NCBI RefSeq assembly: GCF_023715205.1
Contig: NZ_JAMBNR010000004.1
Location: 186,001 to 250,000 of the forward strand
Direction: 5' to 3'
DNA: 64,000 nucleotides
DNA from: Mesobacillus maritimus
GTDB lineage: Bacteria > Bacillota > Bacilli > Bacillales > Cytobacillaceae
Positions 1-8,000 of this stretch are shown here, one piece after another. The translations under genes and the position numbers were made by a program. A model generated the notes under the pieces. The model was not told the DNA's origin. It saw nothing but the letters and a program-made list of their open reading frames with translations, and did not search any database. The number at the start of each line of letters is the position of its first letter. The stretch's first letter is position 1.

Positions 1-1
1 G

Positions 2-38
2 AAAAATGTTCAGAGCTATTTTGCCCTGAACATTTTTT
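2..38. terminator. Intrinsic terminator of a gene left of the window
   Basis: A 10-12 bp stem (AAATGTTCAG / CTGAACATTT) is followed by a run of T. It probably ends a plus-strand gene upstream of the window. Positions 39-308 hold no recognisable gene; a 61-codon open frame at 116-301 has no clear ribosome site or family resemblance. Confidence 0.7.
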
Positions 39-308
39 GCTTTAGTAGATTTTGAACGAGTTTAAAGGTGTATTCTCTTTATTTTCAGTGATTCTGAGCG
101 GGTAATTTATTTACAATGTTCCCCAAATTGCGCGGCCACCTGTATGACCTGTCTTACTATGTATTTGTCTATTTACCACTTGTAAAACCCCAGTATTTTG
201 GTGGTAAGATATTAATAAGACAGTATAAAAAGAGTTCTTGGAAAAATATCACTGTAAATAATTATAAATTAGCAGGGAAAACCCACTACTATGAAAGGTG
301 ATTGATAT

Positions 309-1118
309 ATGACAATTTGGGATCCATCAAAAAAAGATAGTGATATAGTGCTAGAGCCTCTTACAGATGATGATGTAAATTTAGCTGAAAACACTTATCA
401 GTTCACATTTCCTATCGAATATATAAATTTATTGAAAGAACAAAATGGAGGATTCTTACGAACAGATGCCATTCCAGTTAACTTTCCATCCTACTATGCA
501 GAAGGATATGTCCAGTTTGATCACCTTTTTGGAATTAAAAGAGATCAAGGGATAGTGGAGAGTTCCCATTTACTGAGTGAATGGGGAATTTCAGACAAAA
601 GATTTATTGCAATAAGCGGTGTAGGTCATGAATGGCTAGTACTGGATTATAGGGATTCTCCTATAAATCCACAAATAACACATATTAGTGTTTATGAAGG
701 AGAACCTATTCTTAATACTGTTGCTCAATCATTTTCAAAATTGCTCACAATTACGACATCCTTAGGTGTAGAAAAATCCGAACTAGAAACTGATCCTGCA
801 TATTATAAAGATGAAATATCAGTTGTAAATGCAAAAAGATTAATACAATCGGGAGATTTAAATAGTATAGTAAGGGGAGCGGGGTATTGGATATCAACTG
901 CGGAAAAGATAGATGAGTTGATTGATATCTTATTAGAATTTATAAAAAAAACAAGTGATGATACAATGATTTATGAGGTATCAGAGCTCATAAGGTCCGC
1001 TCAAATTTATGCAGACAAGGATGAACAACGTAAAATCCTTGAAACTTATAAAGCATATAATAATAATGGATTGCTAGACTTTGAGATAGAGGACCTGGAA
1101 AAGATACTACATTCTTAA
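309..1118 (+). CDS. SMI1/KNR4 (SUKH) family protein, likely immunity protein
   Basis: A 269-aa soluble protein. The first 150 residues or so look like a SUKH/SMI1-KNR4 domain: LAENTYQFTFPIEYINLL, then a glycine pair (NGGFL) and a late GHEWLVLDYRD motif. In bacteria this superfamily mostly supplies immunity proteins of polymorphic toxin systems. The remaining 110 residues are helical and acidic and have no family I recognise. AAGGTGAT lies before the ATG. No toxin gene is visible upstream, so the partner is lost, outside the window or elsewhere. The domain call is good; the immunity role is inferred. Confidence 0.75.
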   Translation: MTIWDPSKKDSDIVLEPLTDDDVNLAENTYQFTFPIEYINLLKEQNGGFLRTDAIPVNFPSYYAEGYVQFDHLFGIKRDQGIVESSHLLSEWGISDKRFIAISGVGHEWLVLDYRDSPINPQITHISVYEGEPILNTVAQSFSKLLTITTSLGVEKSELETDPAYYKDEISVVNAKRLIQSGDLNSIVRGAGYWISTAEKIDELIDILLEFIKKTSDDTMIYEVSELIRSAQIYADKDEQRKILETYKAYNNNGLLDFEIEDLEKILHS

Positions 1119-1168
1119 TAATCCTCTAATGGCTGTCAAGTTCTGATTAAAAGGGGCTTAGCGAACTT

Positions 1169-1207
1169 CAAATAGGTCCCATCTAAATAATAGGTGGGGC
1201 CTATTTG
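1169..1207. terminator. Hairpin after the SMI1 gene
   Basis: CAAATAGG and CCTATTTG pair around a CCCA/TGGG extension, 50 bp past the SMI1 stop. No T-run follows on the plus strand, so termination is less certain than the structure. Confidence 0.45.
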
Positions 1208-1261
1208 ACGCTTACTAACTATCAATAGCGATTGTCAAAAAGAATTAAGTATTATACAAAC

Positions 1262-1322
1262 CACCAGCACCTCATGAGTTGCCACATACACTCTGGACAT
1301 GTAGAGTGTGTCGCGCAACTTG
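1262..1322 (+). repeat. Direct repeat copy A with internal hairpin
   Basis: About 60 bp nearly identical to 3201-3260 in the same orientation. Both begin CACCAGCACC, share TTGCCACATACACTCTGGAC and end AACTTG. Inside each, ACACTCT pairs with AGAGTGT around a GGACATGT loop. The two copies enclose about 1.9 kb holding two genes and a relic. The family is unknown to me. Confidence 0.7.
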
Positions 1323-1349
1323 TTCATAAGGATTAGTAAAATAAAATAC

Positions 1350-1383
1350 AAAATGGCTCAGTCACTTGACTGGGCCATTTTAA
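1350..1383. terminator. Intrinsic terminator-like hairpin
   Basis: AAAATGGC-TCAGTCA pairs with TGACTG-GGCCATTTT around a two-base loop, in a gene-free stretch (1119-1502). The AT-rich flanks could support termination in either direction. Confidence 0.5.
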
Positions 1384-1502
1384 ATTTAAGACTGTATAAC
1401 CTAGAGTCGACAAGAAATGACATATATCGGGTTGTGACAGGCACCGAGTATTTGACGCTTACCGCTTACGCACTAATAAATAATTTAATGTTTTCGAGAT
1501 AC

Positions 1503-1913
1503 TTAAGCATTATGGGAACTAACTTCGGTTATTTTGGGTTCTTCGTAGGAGATAATATCTACCTTATGTTCAATACAATTCAACGAATAGTGTTTCAATT
1601 TTCTCCTAGAAAAGTTTGGTAACGACTCTAACAAGTTTGATTTTTGATAAATGCGGAAGGATTGTCCATGGTATACTTCTTCATTATTCTCAACTGTGTA
1701 GTCGTCATAGATAACAGAATATGTTACATAATTTAGGAAAACTAATTGTAGTGTTGTCACTTTAGCGTCAGGGTGAGGATGGATAAGTAAGTCTGTCGTA
1801 TTTTTACTTTTATTTAAGGTTATCCTAAGTCGTTCCTCATTTGTTATTGGCTCTAAGATTTGTTCAAATGAAATTACAGATTCCGTTTCATTTACTAAGT
1901 CATCATATTTCAT
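1503..1913 (-). CDS. Hypothetical protein, 136 aa
   Basis: I do not recognise the family. The frame opens at 1982, but the ATG at 1913 is preferred because GAGGG lies 5 bases before it; it gives a protein starting MKYDDLVNETES. The product is soluble, acidic at the N-terminus, has no signal peptide and contains a beta-rich centre (LQLVFLNYVTYSVIYDDYTV). Lying between a SUKH immunity-like gene and a small secreted protein, and inside the direct repeats, it could be another immunity-type protein. That is only a guess from context. Confidence 0.55.
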   Translation of the reverse strand: MKYDDLVNETESVISFEQILEPITNEERLRITLNKSKNTTDLLIHPHPDAKVTTLQLVFLNYVTYSVIYDDYTVENNEEVYHGQSFRIYQKSNLLESLPNFSRRKLKHYSLNCIEHKVDIISYEEPKITEVSSHNA

Positions 1914-2166
1914 AAAATCCCTCACAGAAAAAAACTGATATTCTATAAATTTTATTCTACCTGAATATAAAATAATATACACAACGTGAAAATTCTAAAT
2001 AAGTGTTTAAAAAAAGTCTCAAGATTAATAGACTCTTGATTCGAAATAATTGGGATATCACATACACCATTTTACATTCCTAGTATGAAAAAAGGATAGG
2101 GTGTTATCGATGGTCATGTGATTATATAGTTTTTATAGTCTTCAATAATATTTAGAGTGGAATTTA

Positions 2167-2598
2167 TTAATATCTTATTTTTTCTTTTCCCCACCATAAA
2201 GACGGTTCTGAGCCGCTACTACTCTTATAAAAGCGTACATCTCCCTCTGGAGGCGATTTAACCAACGTTACTGATCCATCATCCTTAACGTATTTTCTGT
2301 ATGGTACAGTCGGAGCTACTTTTGTGTTGAAGTCAGAGCTAGCTTGAGCAGATCCACCGGATTTATAATAAATTTTTGTTCCTGCTGAAGTTGTATGGCT
2401 ATATCTAGCACCAGAACGTACTGATGACCAGCCGACAGGTCCAAGTTTCCCACTTGAACAATATGGCTCCACAATATCTCCATTTGGTGTTACGGTAAAA
2501 GGGTTGTAACATGCTGCACTCGTAGATTTAGCGTCCACTATTAAAAATAATGGAAAAAGAAGTGCTAAGGAAATTAATACACTAAATAATTTTCTCAA
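2167..2598 (-). CDS. Small secreted protein, unknown function
   Basis: 143 aa with a classical Sec signal peptide: MRKLFS, a hydrophobic core of about 17 residues, then a likely signal-peptidase I site near STSAA/C (residues 26-29). The mature part of about 114 residues is rich in Ser, Gly and Lys and has two cysteines (AACYNP and EPYCSS) that could form a disulfide once exported. It starts at TTG with GGGAG upstream. No enzyme motif is visible. The gene is bracketed by the direct repeats at 1262 and 3201. Confidence 0.65.
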   Translation of the reverse strand: MRKLFSVLISLALLFPLFLIVDAKSTSAACYNPFTVTPNGDIVEPYCSSGKLGPVGWSSVRSGARYSHTTSAGTKIYYKSGGSAQASSDFNTKVAPTVPYRKYVKDDGSVTLVKSPPEGDVRFYKSSSGSEPSLWWGKEKIRY

Positions 2599-2936
2599 AT
2601 CTCACTTCTCCCTTCAATAATACAAAAATTTAAAATCACTGTTAATAGTATAATATAATTAAGATTATTTTGAATATTATTTTTACTTATATTTAATGAG
2701 ATATTATAAAATATTACAATTTAGAGAAGATATAAATGGGTTGCCATATACACACTTTCCGGTGGCTAAATACAACCCACAGCGATTTCAAGGGTTCTCC
2801 CTTTGACCAGGTTCTGATCATTGCTTAATTATTGGTTAACAGAATTAGAGGATGCAACTGGTGAGAAATAGTCACAAACATGAAGAAAGTGCAATATTTT
2901 TAGATTTTAATGATCATTGTCATCTTAGAAAAAGAC

Positions 2937-3103
2937 ATGAAGGAATTATTATCTTTAAAAGCAGATTTATATGATGGGATGACTAAAGATGGTGGATAAA
3001 AGTTTGTACAGACATTTACAAAAAGCGATGGTTTTCAAGAAAAATTAACTTTAGAAGAAGTGCAAGAATTATTGAATGAAAGTGGTGGTTTCTACGGAAT
3101 ATG
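2937..3103 (+). pseudogene. Relic of a small gene with an in-frame stop
   Basis: Reading from the ATG at 2937 gives 20 residues beginning MKELLSLKADLYDGM, then TAA at 2997-2999. The same frame then continues for 34 residues (KFVQTFTKSDGFQEKL, then TLEEVQELLNESGG) to TGA. The open, protein-like composition on both sides of one stop suggests a recently broken gene of about 55 codons. Family unknown. The rest of 2599-3365 shows only the direct repeat and a hairpin. Confidence 0.35.
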
Positions 3104-3200
3104 AAAATTGAGGAAGAATTCTTCTACGGTATACATTTAATTAAATACAATATTAGAACATATTTAAAACACTTAATCTCAATATTCTATGGGTAAAGCT

Positions 3201-3260
3201 CACCAGCACCCATGTGTTGCCACATACACTCTGGACATGTGGAGAGTGTGACGAAACTTG
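3201..3260 (+). repeat. Direct repeat copy B with internal hairpin
   Basis: Second copy of the 1262-1322 element, same orientation, almost 90% identical by eye. The hairpin arms ACACTCT/AGAGTGT are kept, while the loop grows by two bases to GGACATGTGG. Conserved arms with a varying loop suggest that the structure matters. Confidence 0.7.
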
Positions 3261-3303
3261 CTTTAAAGAAGTAATAAACCAATTTATTTTTACTAAATAG
3301 GAG

Positions 3304-3337
3304 ACAAAAAGGAGTCCGAATCGCGACTCCTTTTTGT
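3304..3337. terminator. Bidirectional intrinsic terminator
   Basis: ACAAAAAGGAGTC pairs with GACTCCTTTTTGT. It lies just downstream of the minus-strand siderophore-ATPase relic and probably served that gene. Confidence 0.75.
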
Positions 3338-3365
3338 AGTGTTTTCCTAAGAAGTTGTTCTCTTC

Positions 3366-3470
3366 TTAGTTTACTACGTCATAGCTAACGCAAATAGATA
3401 TTTTCAGGTCTTCATCATGCATAATTTTAGCTTCAATTTGAAATACCTTTCGCAAAACATCTTGGGTCAT
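3366..3470 (-). pseudogene. C-terminal relic of a siderophore ABC transporter ATPase
   Basis: The minus strand encodes 34 residues, MTQDVLRKVFQIEAKI then MHDEDLKISICVSYDVVN, ending at TAA. This matches the typical end of FecE/FhuC-type iron-siderophore ATP-binding subunits (pattern: T.E.L..VF.I.A.I..D.....P.C..Y). The upstream frame is closed by a stop about 10 codons before MTQD, and no Walker A, signature or Walker B segment is present. It is therefore a remnant, not a gene. The match is from memory of the family. Confidence 0.6.
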
Positions 3471-3630
3471 GATCGTTGCTGTGGTACAGTTTCAGGAATC
3501 ATATAAGAAAATGATTACTTCCGGATTGGGTAAGCGATGTATTATACGATAAATTGTCAGGTGACCTTTATAACACAGTGCTTGCTTCCTTCGCTCAATT
3601 TTTGCAAAAGAGTGCATTTATAATGCTTGA

Positions 3631-4710
3631 CTATTGCGATGAAGGATCATCGAGGGCTGCTTGTTGTAGTAAATATCGGGCGTATGCAAATGGTCTTAAA
3701 TAAGTTAATTCCCACTCTTTTTTCATACCTAATGCTTGGAAGCCATATCGATGCGGCCTAAAATTAGATTCAATAAAATATGGAAAACCCTCTTTATTAA
3801 TACCGATATCAAAACCCATTTCTGCTAGATGTGTAAATTCACTTGCTAAATGCGAAGCAACTTTTTTTGCTAAAGAAGCAATTGCTTCAACTGTTTCTTT
3901 ATGAAGAATCTTCTTGGGATTCGTAACTTTGCTACCATGTCCCACATTTGTCAGATAATGATTAGCGGGCGCCACTTTCAGCAAGATTCCAGATATATCC
4001 CATTTTCCTTTATTGTCTCTTTGAATATGGACTCTGATGTCAAAAGGTCTGCCCTGATATTTGGCTAACGGAATAGATTGCTGAACCAAAAATACACGCT
4101 TTCTTATCCTTTTAAGGAGAACATCAGGTAAATCTGTACTGAAAATCGCCTTCTGAAACCTTTTTTTCATTGGGTAAGTTAAACACCATTGAGTTGTATT
4201 TATTTTTTCCAGAGTCATGATTCCTTTTCCTAAACTTCCGCCAGATGGCTTTATAAAAAGTTTGTCATGCTTTTCCATCATACTACGGATTGTTTCTTCT
4301 GTGGCTTTTAATGTTTCAGGTAAGTGAGGCAATATGCAGGGACATTTCATTAACAAGTTATGGATAAGATACTTGTCATCACGAATAAAAGAATTAAAGA
4401 TATACTTTCCTTCTTTACTAAGGCGATTAATTTTATTTTGAACACTTTTCCTATTTGTCATCGTACGATTGATAATGACTCTTGGTATAGAAATTGTTTC
4501 TATACTGTATCCTGTTTCCGTTTTTATCAATGCTCGAACTTTGTCCTCATCAGGAGAAATATCTCTCCATTGAAAAAAACATAAAGGTAAGTCATACAGT
4601 TCTGAGGCATGTTCGTACATCAAGATGTTCTCTTCATCAGTAGGCTTACAAATTTCAAGCTGATTGTAAACATAGTTAGGAAGACAAATGCCAACATAAT
4701 TCCTATTCAC
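3631..4710 (-). CDS. YheC/YheD family ATP-grasp protein (endospore coat-associated)
   Basis: 359 aa, usual family length. After a variable N-terminal part, an ATP-grasp region spans about residues 110-330: DKLFIKPSGGSLGKGIMTLE (lysine and glycine-rich nucleotide loop), RPFDIRVHIQRD, KVAPANHYLTNVGHG, and the metal-site-like MGFDIGINKEG...FIESNFRP. YheC and YheD are spore-coat-associated proteins in B. subtilis; their ligase substrate is unknown. It starts at GTG with GGAGG seven bases before. A diverged paralog lies at 5236 on the other strand, with a dead panD between them. Confidence 0.88.
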   Translation of the reverse strand: MNRNYVGICLPNYVYNQLEICKPTDEENILMYEHASELYDLPLCFFQWRDISPDEDKVRALIKTETGYSIETISIPRVIINRTMTNRKSVQNKINRLSKEGKYIFNSFIRDDKYLIHNLLMKCPCILPHLPETLKATEETIRSMMEKHDKLFIKPSGGSLGKGIMTLEKINTTQWCLTYPMKKRFQKAIFSTDLPDVLLKRIRKRVFLVQQSIPLAKYQGRPFDIRVHIQRDNKGKWDISGILLKVAPANHYLTNVGHGSKVTNPKKILHKETVEAIASLAKKVASHLASEFTHLAEMGFDIGINKEGFPYFIESNFRPHRYGFQALGMKKEWELTYLRPFAYARYLLQQAALDDPSSQ

Positions 4711-4745
4711 CTAAACTCCTCCCTTCAACGAGATAAATCAAGAAA

Positions 4746-5050
4746 CTACTTGTACGACTTGGTTATTGTTATCAAGGTGAAAGGCGATTTAATCTTCTGC
4801 TCTAAAACAATGAGGAGGTTGTCTTTTTGAACAAGTTGAGCTACTGCACCCTTTAAAAAAATTTCTACTACTTTATTTCCTCCAAGAACACAGGGATCAA
4901 ACCTGGCTCCATTATTAATATTGACTACTTTAACTTTCTCATTTTGTAGTATGCCAACGGTTTTATTAGATTTGAATCCAAGGAAATACTGCCCACATAG
5001 TTTAGATTCACATCAGTTACTTTTGCACGATGTAATATTGCGTTTACCAT
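4746..5050 (-). pseudogene. panD: Frameshifted aspartate 1-decarboxylase (panD) relic
   Basis: The minus strand first reads ILHRAKVTDVNLNYVGSISL, the hallmark of PanD including the Gly-Ser pair that self-cleaves to form the pyruvoyl group. The frame is lost at about 4958-4966, inside an A-run, and the next frame continues with VGILQNEKVKVVNINNGARF and later GAVAQLVQKD, the PanD core. One missing base in the A-run (AAAA for AAAAA) would join the two. The usual conserved start is also unclear: the only ATG, at 5050, falls just before the LHRA motif. PanD makes beta-alanine for pantothenate; this copy should be inactive. No panB or panC is next to it. Confidence 0.8.
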
Positions 5051-5235
5051 GTAGGAGATGCGTATTCCCCCCTTGTACTTAGACCTAGTCCTGTATATAA
5101 CAACATATTAATATTTAGGTGAACTGGTGATAGCACGAACCTTGCTTAACATAAAAATGAGGAAAAAGTCTATTGCTCTTCAAGAAATAACGCATAGTCT
5201 GCTAATAAGTAGAATGGGGAGGAGTGAATTTCAAG

Positions 5236-6327
5236 GTGACGAATCAGTATTTTGGAATGCTCGTTAGCAAATCAAAATATATAGGCTTAAAGCGGGGGCG
5301 TAGGACGCTAAATGACGTAATAAGAGAAGAGGCTGCAAAGAAAAATAATCTTATCCCTTGTTATATCCGTTTCCGTCATATTAAATCTGGTTCAAATCAG
5401 GTGTCGGTAATCATTTTTGAAGATGGAAGACCGCTTGAAAAGAAAATCCCATATCCTCGTGTTATATATAATCTAGTTTGGGCTTCTCCTTATAGGAATC
5501 GTAAAATTCAATATTTAGATAATAAAGGTGTACTGGTTTTTAATAAGGTCAATTATTTGGAGAAATATAAATTTCAAACATTACTAGAAGCTAATAAAGA
5601 GTTTCTTGACTATCTACCAGAAACTCAGGTTTTAAATGCTGGAAATTTAAAGGGTATGATGAAAAAGTACGATAAGTTGATTCTTAAACCAGATCATGGT
5701 TATGTTGGAAGAGGAATTATGAAGCTCTACAAAGAAGAAAATGAACTGTGGTGTTTAACATACAAAGTTAAACAGGATAAGAAATTTGTATGGAAAGAAG
5801 AGAGGTTTATTGAAGGCAATGTCCCAAATCGTTTGAGAGATGTTTTAAATAAAGACTTTTACCTTATTCAAAATATCATCCCACTAGCCACCTATAAAGG
5901 ATCTCCGTTTGATTTCAGGGTATCCACGCAAAGGAATCAATACGGGAATTGGGAAGTTACTGCCATCATTGGAAAAGTAGCTCCAGAGGGCAACTTCTTA
6001 ACCAATATAGGTCAAGGTGGAACTCAATTTTCCATAGAAGAGTTACTTTTGGAGTACCCTCACTTAAATGCAAAAGAGTTGAAAGATAAAATGACCTCAC
6101 TTGCTCTTAAGATTGCCAACTATTTTAGTCAGACTACTGAACAGATTGGAGACCTTGGTTTTGATCTAGCCATTTCCCCAAAGGGAGAGATATACTATAT
6201 TGAATGCAATTTTTGTTCTGCTTATAAGGCACTTACAATACGTGATGGCAAACTAGTCCACGACGAGTGGAGAAAAGTTTTTACAACACCTGTTGATTAT
6301 GCACGTTATCTATTAAACGATATGTAA
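5236..6327 (+). CDS. YheC/YheD family ATP-grasp protein, second copy
   Basis: About 363 aa, diverged paralog of the protein at 3631-4710. It shows the same landmarks: DKLILKPDHGYVGRGIMKL, SPFDFRVSTQRNQYGNW, GKVAPEGNFLTNIGQGG, LGFDLAISPKGEIYYIECNF. The GTG at 5236 is preferred over the GTG at 5224 because the strong site GGGGAGGAG (5216-5224) overlaps the earlier codon and sits 11 bases from the later one. In the last motif ECNFCSA replaces the ESNFRPH of the other copy, so the two may differ in substrate. It faces away from the first copy across the panD relic. Confidence 0.85.
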   Translation: MTNQYFGMLVSKSKYIGLKRGRRTLNDVIREEAAKKNNLIPCYIRFRHIKSGSNQVSVIIFEDGRPLEKKIPYPRVIYNLVWASPYRNRKIQYLDNKGVLVFNKVNYLEKYKFQTLLEANKEFLDYLPETQVLNAGNLKGMMKKYDKLILKPDHGYVGRGIMKLYKEENELWCLTYKVKQDKKFVWKEERFIEGNVPNRLRDVLNKDFYLIQNIIPLATYKGSPFDFRVSTQRNQYGNWEVTAIIGKVAPEGNFLTNIGQGGTQFSIEELLLEYPHLNAKELKDKMTSLALKIANYFSQTTEQIGDLGFDLAISPKGEIYYIECNFCSAYKALTIRDGKLVHDEWRKVFTTPVDYARYLLNDM

Positions 6328-6343
6328 ATCTATAAAAATACCT

Positions 6344-6383
6344 AACCTTACTGCTCTCAAACCACTGCAGTAAGGTTTTTTTG
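6344..6383 (+). terminator. Terminator after the second YheC/YheD gene
   Basis: AACCTTACTGC and GCAGTAAGGTT pair, followed by T7. The rest of 6384-6664 holds no gene that I can see. Confidence 0.85.
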
Positions 6384-6664
6384 AGTTAGCTAAACACGAG
6401 TTATAGAGAAAGTTTGTTGTATTATCTAGTTCAAGTTAGCAACGCCTAAATGGAATAAAATAAAAAAGGAGTTTCTCAAAGAATATCGAACTAACTTAGC
6501 ACTAGTTGCTAGAATGTTAAAATTAGAATCTATGTGTTTTACAGGATAAGAAACGGTGAATATGAATTCGTTCATAAGTGATAAAACCTGTCATAACAAA
6601 GCACGGCTAAACAGGAATAAACGAAACGCTGTTGTTAGACTGTGTATAGAAAGGAGAGTTTGCG

Positions 6665-7528
6665 TTGGAAGGTCTTCATAGAATGATAGATAGCATTGAG
6701 TATATCGAAAATAATTTAGAAAATCATCTTGCGATTGAGGATGTTGCTGAGATTGCCTGTATGTCTAAATTTCATTTTCAACGGATGTTTAGCATGTTGA
6801 CGGGATATACAGTGAGTGAATATATCCGAAATCGACGTATTACAGTAGCCGCACAAGAACTGGTCCATTCAAGGTCCAAGGTAATTGAAGTTGCTATAAA
6901 GTACGGGTATGAGAGTCCTGAAGCTTTTACAAAAGCATTCCGGAAAATACATGGAATCAGTCCTTCAACTGCTAAGAAAACCAGCCAACCGTTGAAAGCT
7001 TTTCCGAAACTCTCTTTTCAAATTCAGTTAAAGGGTGATGTGGAAATGGATTACAAGATTGTGGAGAAAGAGTCATTCTCTGTTGTGGGGAAAAGTATCC
7101 GTACAAGTACGATTGGAGGAGAAAACAACCGAAATATTGCGGCTTTTTGGAAGGAATCGAACCAGAATGGTTTTGTAAGTGAATTGGCAAAAAACTGTGG
7201 ATCTCTTGGGTTAATAGGAATTTGCATGGACTTTGATAGAGAGCAAGAAAATTTGACCTACTTAATAGGTGCAGAAAAAAAGATTGAACAGATCCCAGAT
7301 GGTTGTGAAGAAAGGGAAATTCCTGCTGCATCTTGGGCGGTCTTTCCGGTTACCGGCGCAATGCCTGATGCAATGCCAAGGGTATGGGATCGGATTTTCT
7401 CTGAATGGTTCCCGTCAACAGGCTATGAGCATGCAGATGGACCCGAGATGGAGGTTTACTTAAGTAGTGGTGACCCATCATCAGAGGATTACTATAGCGA
7501 GATTTGGATTCCTATAAAAAGTAAATAA
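6665..7528 (+). CDS. AraC-family regulator with GyrI-like effector domain
   Basis: 287 aa. Residues 1-105 form the two helix-turn-helix AraC DNA-binding domain (AIEDVAEIACMSKFHFQRMF, then KVIEVAIKYGYESPEAFTKA, ending FRKIHGISPS). Residues 125-287 resemble the GyrI-like/SOUL small-molecule-binding fold (DYKIVEKESFSVVGKSI, AASWAVFPVTG, and the C-terminal EIWIPIK). This is the architecture of Rob-like regulators, which often control multidrug efflux. It starts at TTG with AGGAG eight bases upstream. The usual partner transporter is not adjacent; downstream lies only a truncated sdaAA. Confidence 0.85.
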   Translation: MEGLHRMIDSIEYIENNLENHLAIEDVAEIACMSKFHFQRMFSMLTGYTVSEYIRNRRITVAAQELVHSRSKVIEVAIKYGYESPEAFTKAFRKIHGISPSTAKKTSQPLKAFPKLSFQIQLKGDVEMDYKIVEKESFSVVGKSIRTSTIGGENNRNIAAFWKESNQNGFVSELAKNCGSLGLIGICMDFDREQENLTYLIGAEKKIEQIPDGCEEREIPAASWAVFPVTGAMPDAMPRVWDRIFSEWFPSTGYEHADGPEMEVYLSSGDPSSEDYYSEIWIPIKSK

Positions 7529-7560
7529 CAGGAAATTAGAAATGCTGTCTAGTTTTATAG

Positions 7561-7935
7561 ATGGCAGTAGCGATTGTTGAACTGGCAGGAGGAACGCCAA
7601 AGCAGGCTGCTGAAGCAATGGCAATCATTTTAAAGAATATGCTTGGATCAGTCTGTGATCCAGTTGCTGGTCTAGTGGAAGTTCCTTGTGTAAAGCGAGA
7701 TGCGATGGGAGCTTCAAATGCAATGACGGCACAAGATATGGCTTTAGCTGGGATTACAAGTCAAATTCCTTGTGATGAAGTCATTGGTGTCATGTATGCA
7801 ATAGGACAGTCAATGCCTTCGGCATTAAGGGAAACAGCTGAAGGTGGTTTAGCTGCAACGCCAACTGGGATAAGACTTGAAGCGGAGATCTTTGGGAAAC
7901 CAAAAGCTAAGCTTGTTGATTATTTAGTAAATTAA
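7561..7935 (+). pseudogene. Truncated L-serine dehydratase alpha subunit (C-terminal part)
   Basis: The 124-codon frame corresponds to the last 120 or so residues of the intact SdaAA at 42060-42959, with very high identity (AGGTPKQAAEAMAIILKNML, CDPVAGLVEVPCVKRDAMGA, SALRETAEGGLAATPTG). Similarity begins abruptly at about 7559, and everything upstream, including the N-terminal half of the alpha domain, is missing. The ATG has no ribosome site. Cysteine positions of this segment are kept, but with no N-terminal half or beta subunit the product should not be active. It looks like a partial duplication or a deletion scar. Confidence 0.85.
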
Positions 7936-7940
7936 AAGTA

Positions 7941-7979
7941 AGCAGGCAACGATCCTTATTAAGGAGATTGCCTGCTTTT
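7941..7979 (+). terminator. Terminator after truncated sdaAA
   Basis: AGCAGGCAA-C-GATCCTT pairs with AAGGA-G-ATTGCCTGCT, followed by TTTT. Retention of a full terminator shows that the relic once ended a working operon. Confidence 0.8.
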
Positions 7980-8000
7980 GATTATTTTACCGGATGGTTT

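Noticed and set aside
116-301. 61-codon open frame before the SMI1 gene
   Set aside because: No ribosome site, no recognisable family, AT-rich random composition. Could be a toxin remnant but nothing supports it.
1308-1622. 104-codon plus-strand frame
   Set aside because: It runs through a terminator hairpin and into the opposite-strand gene at 1503; composition is not protein-like.
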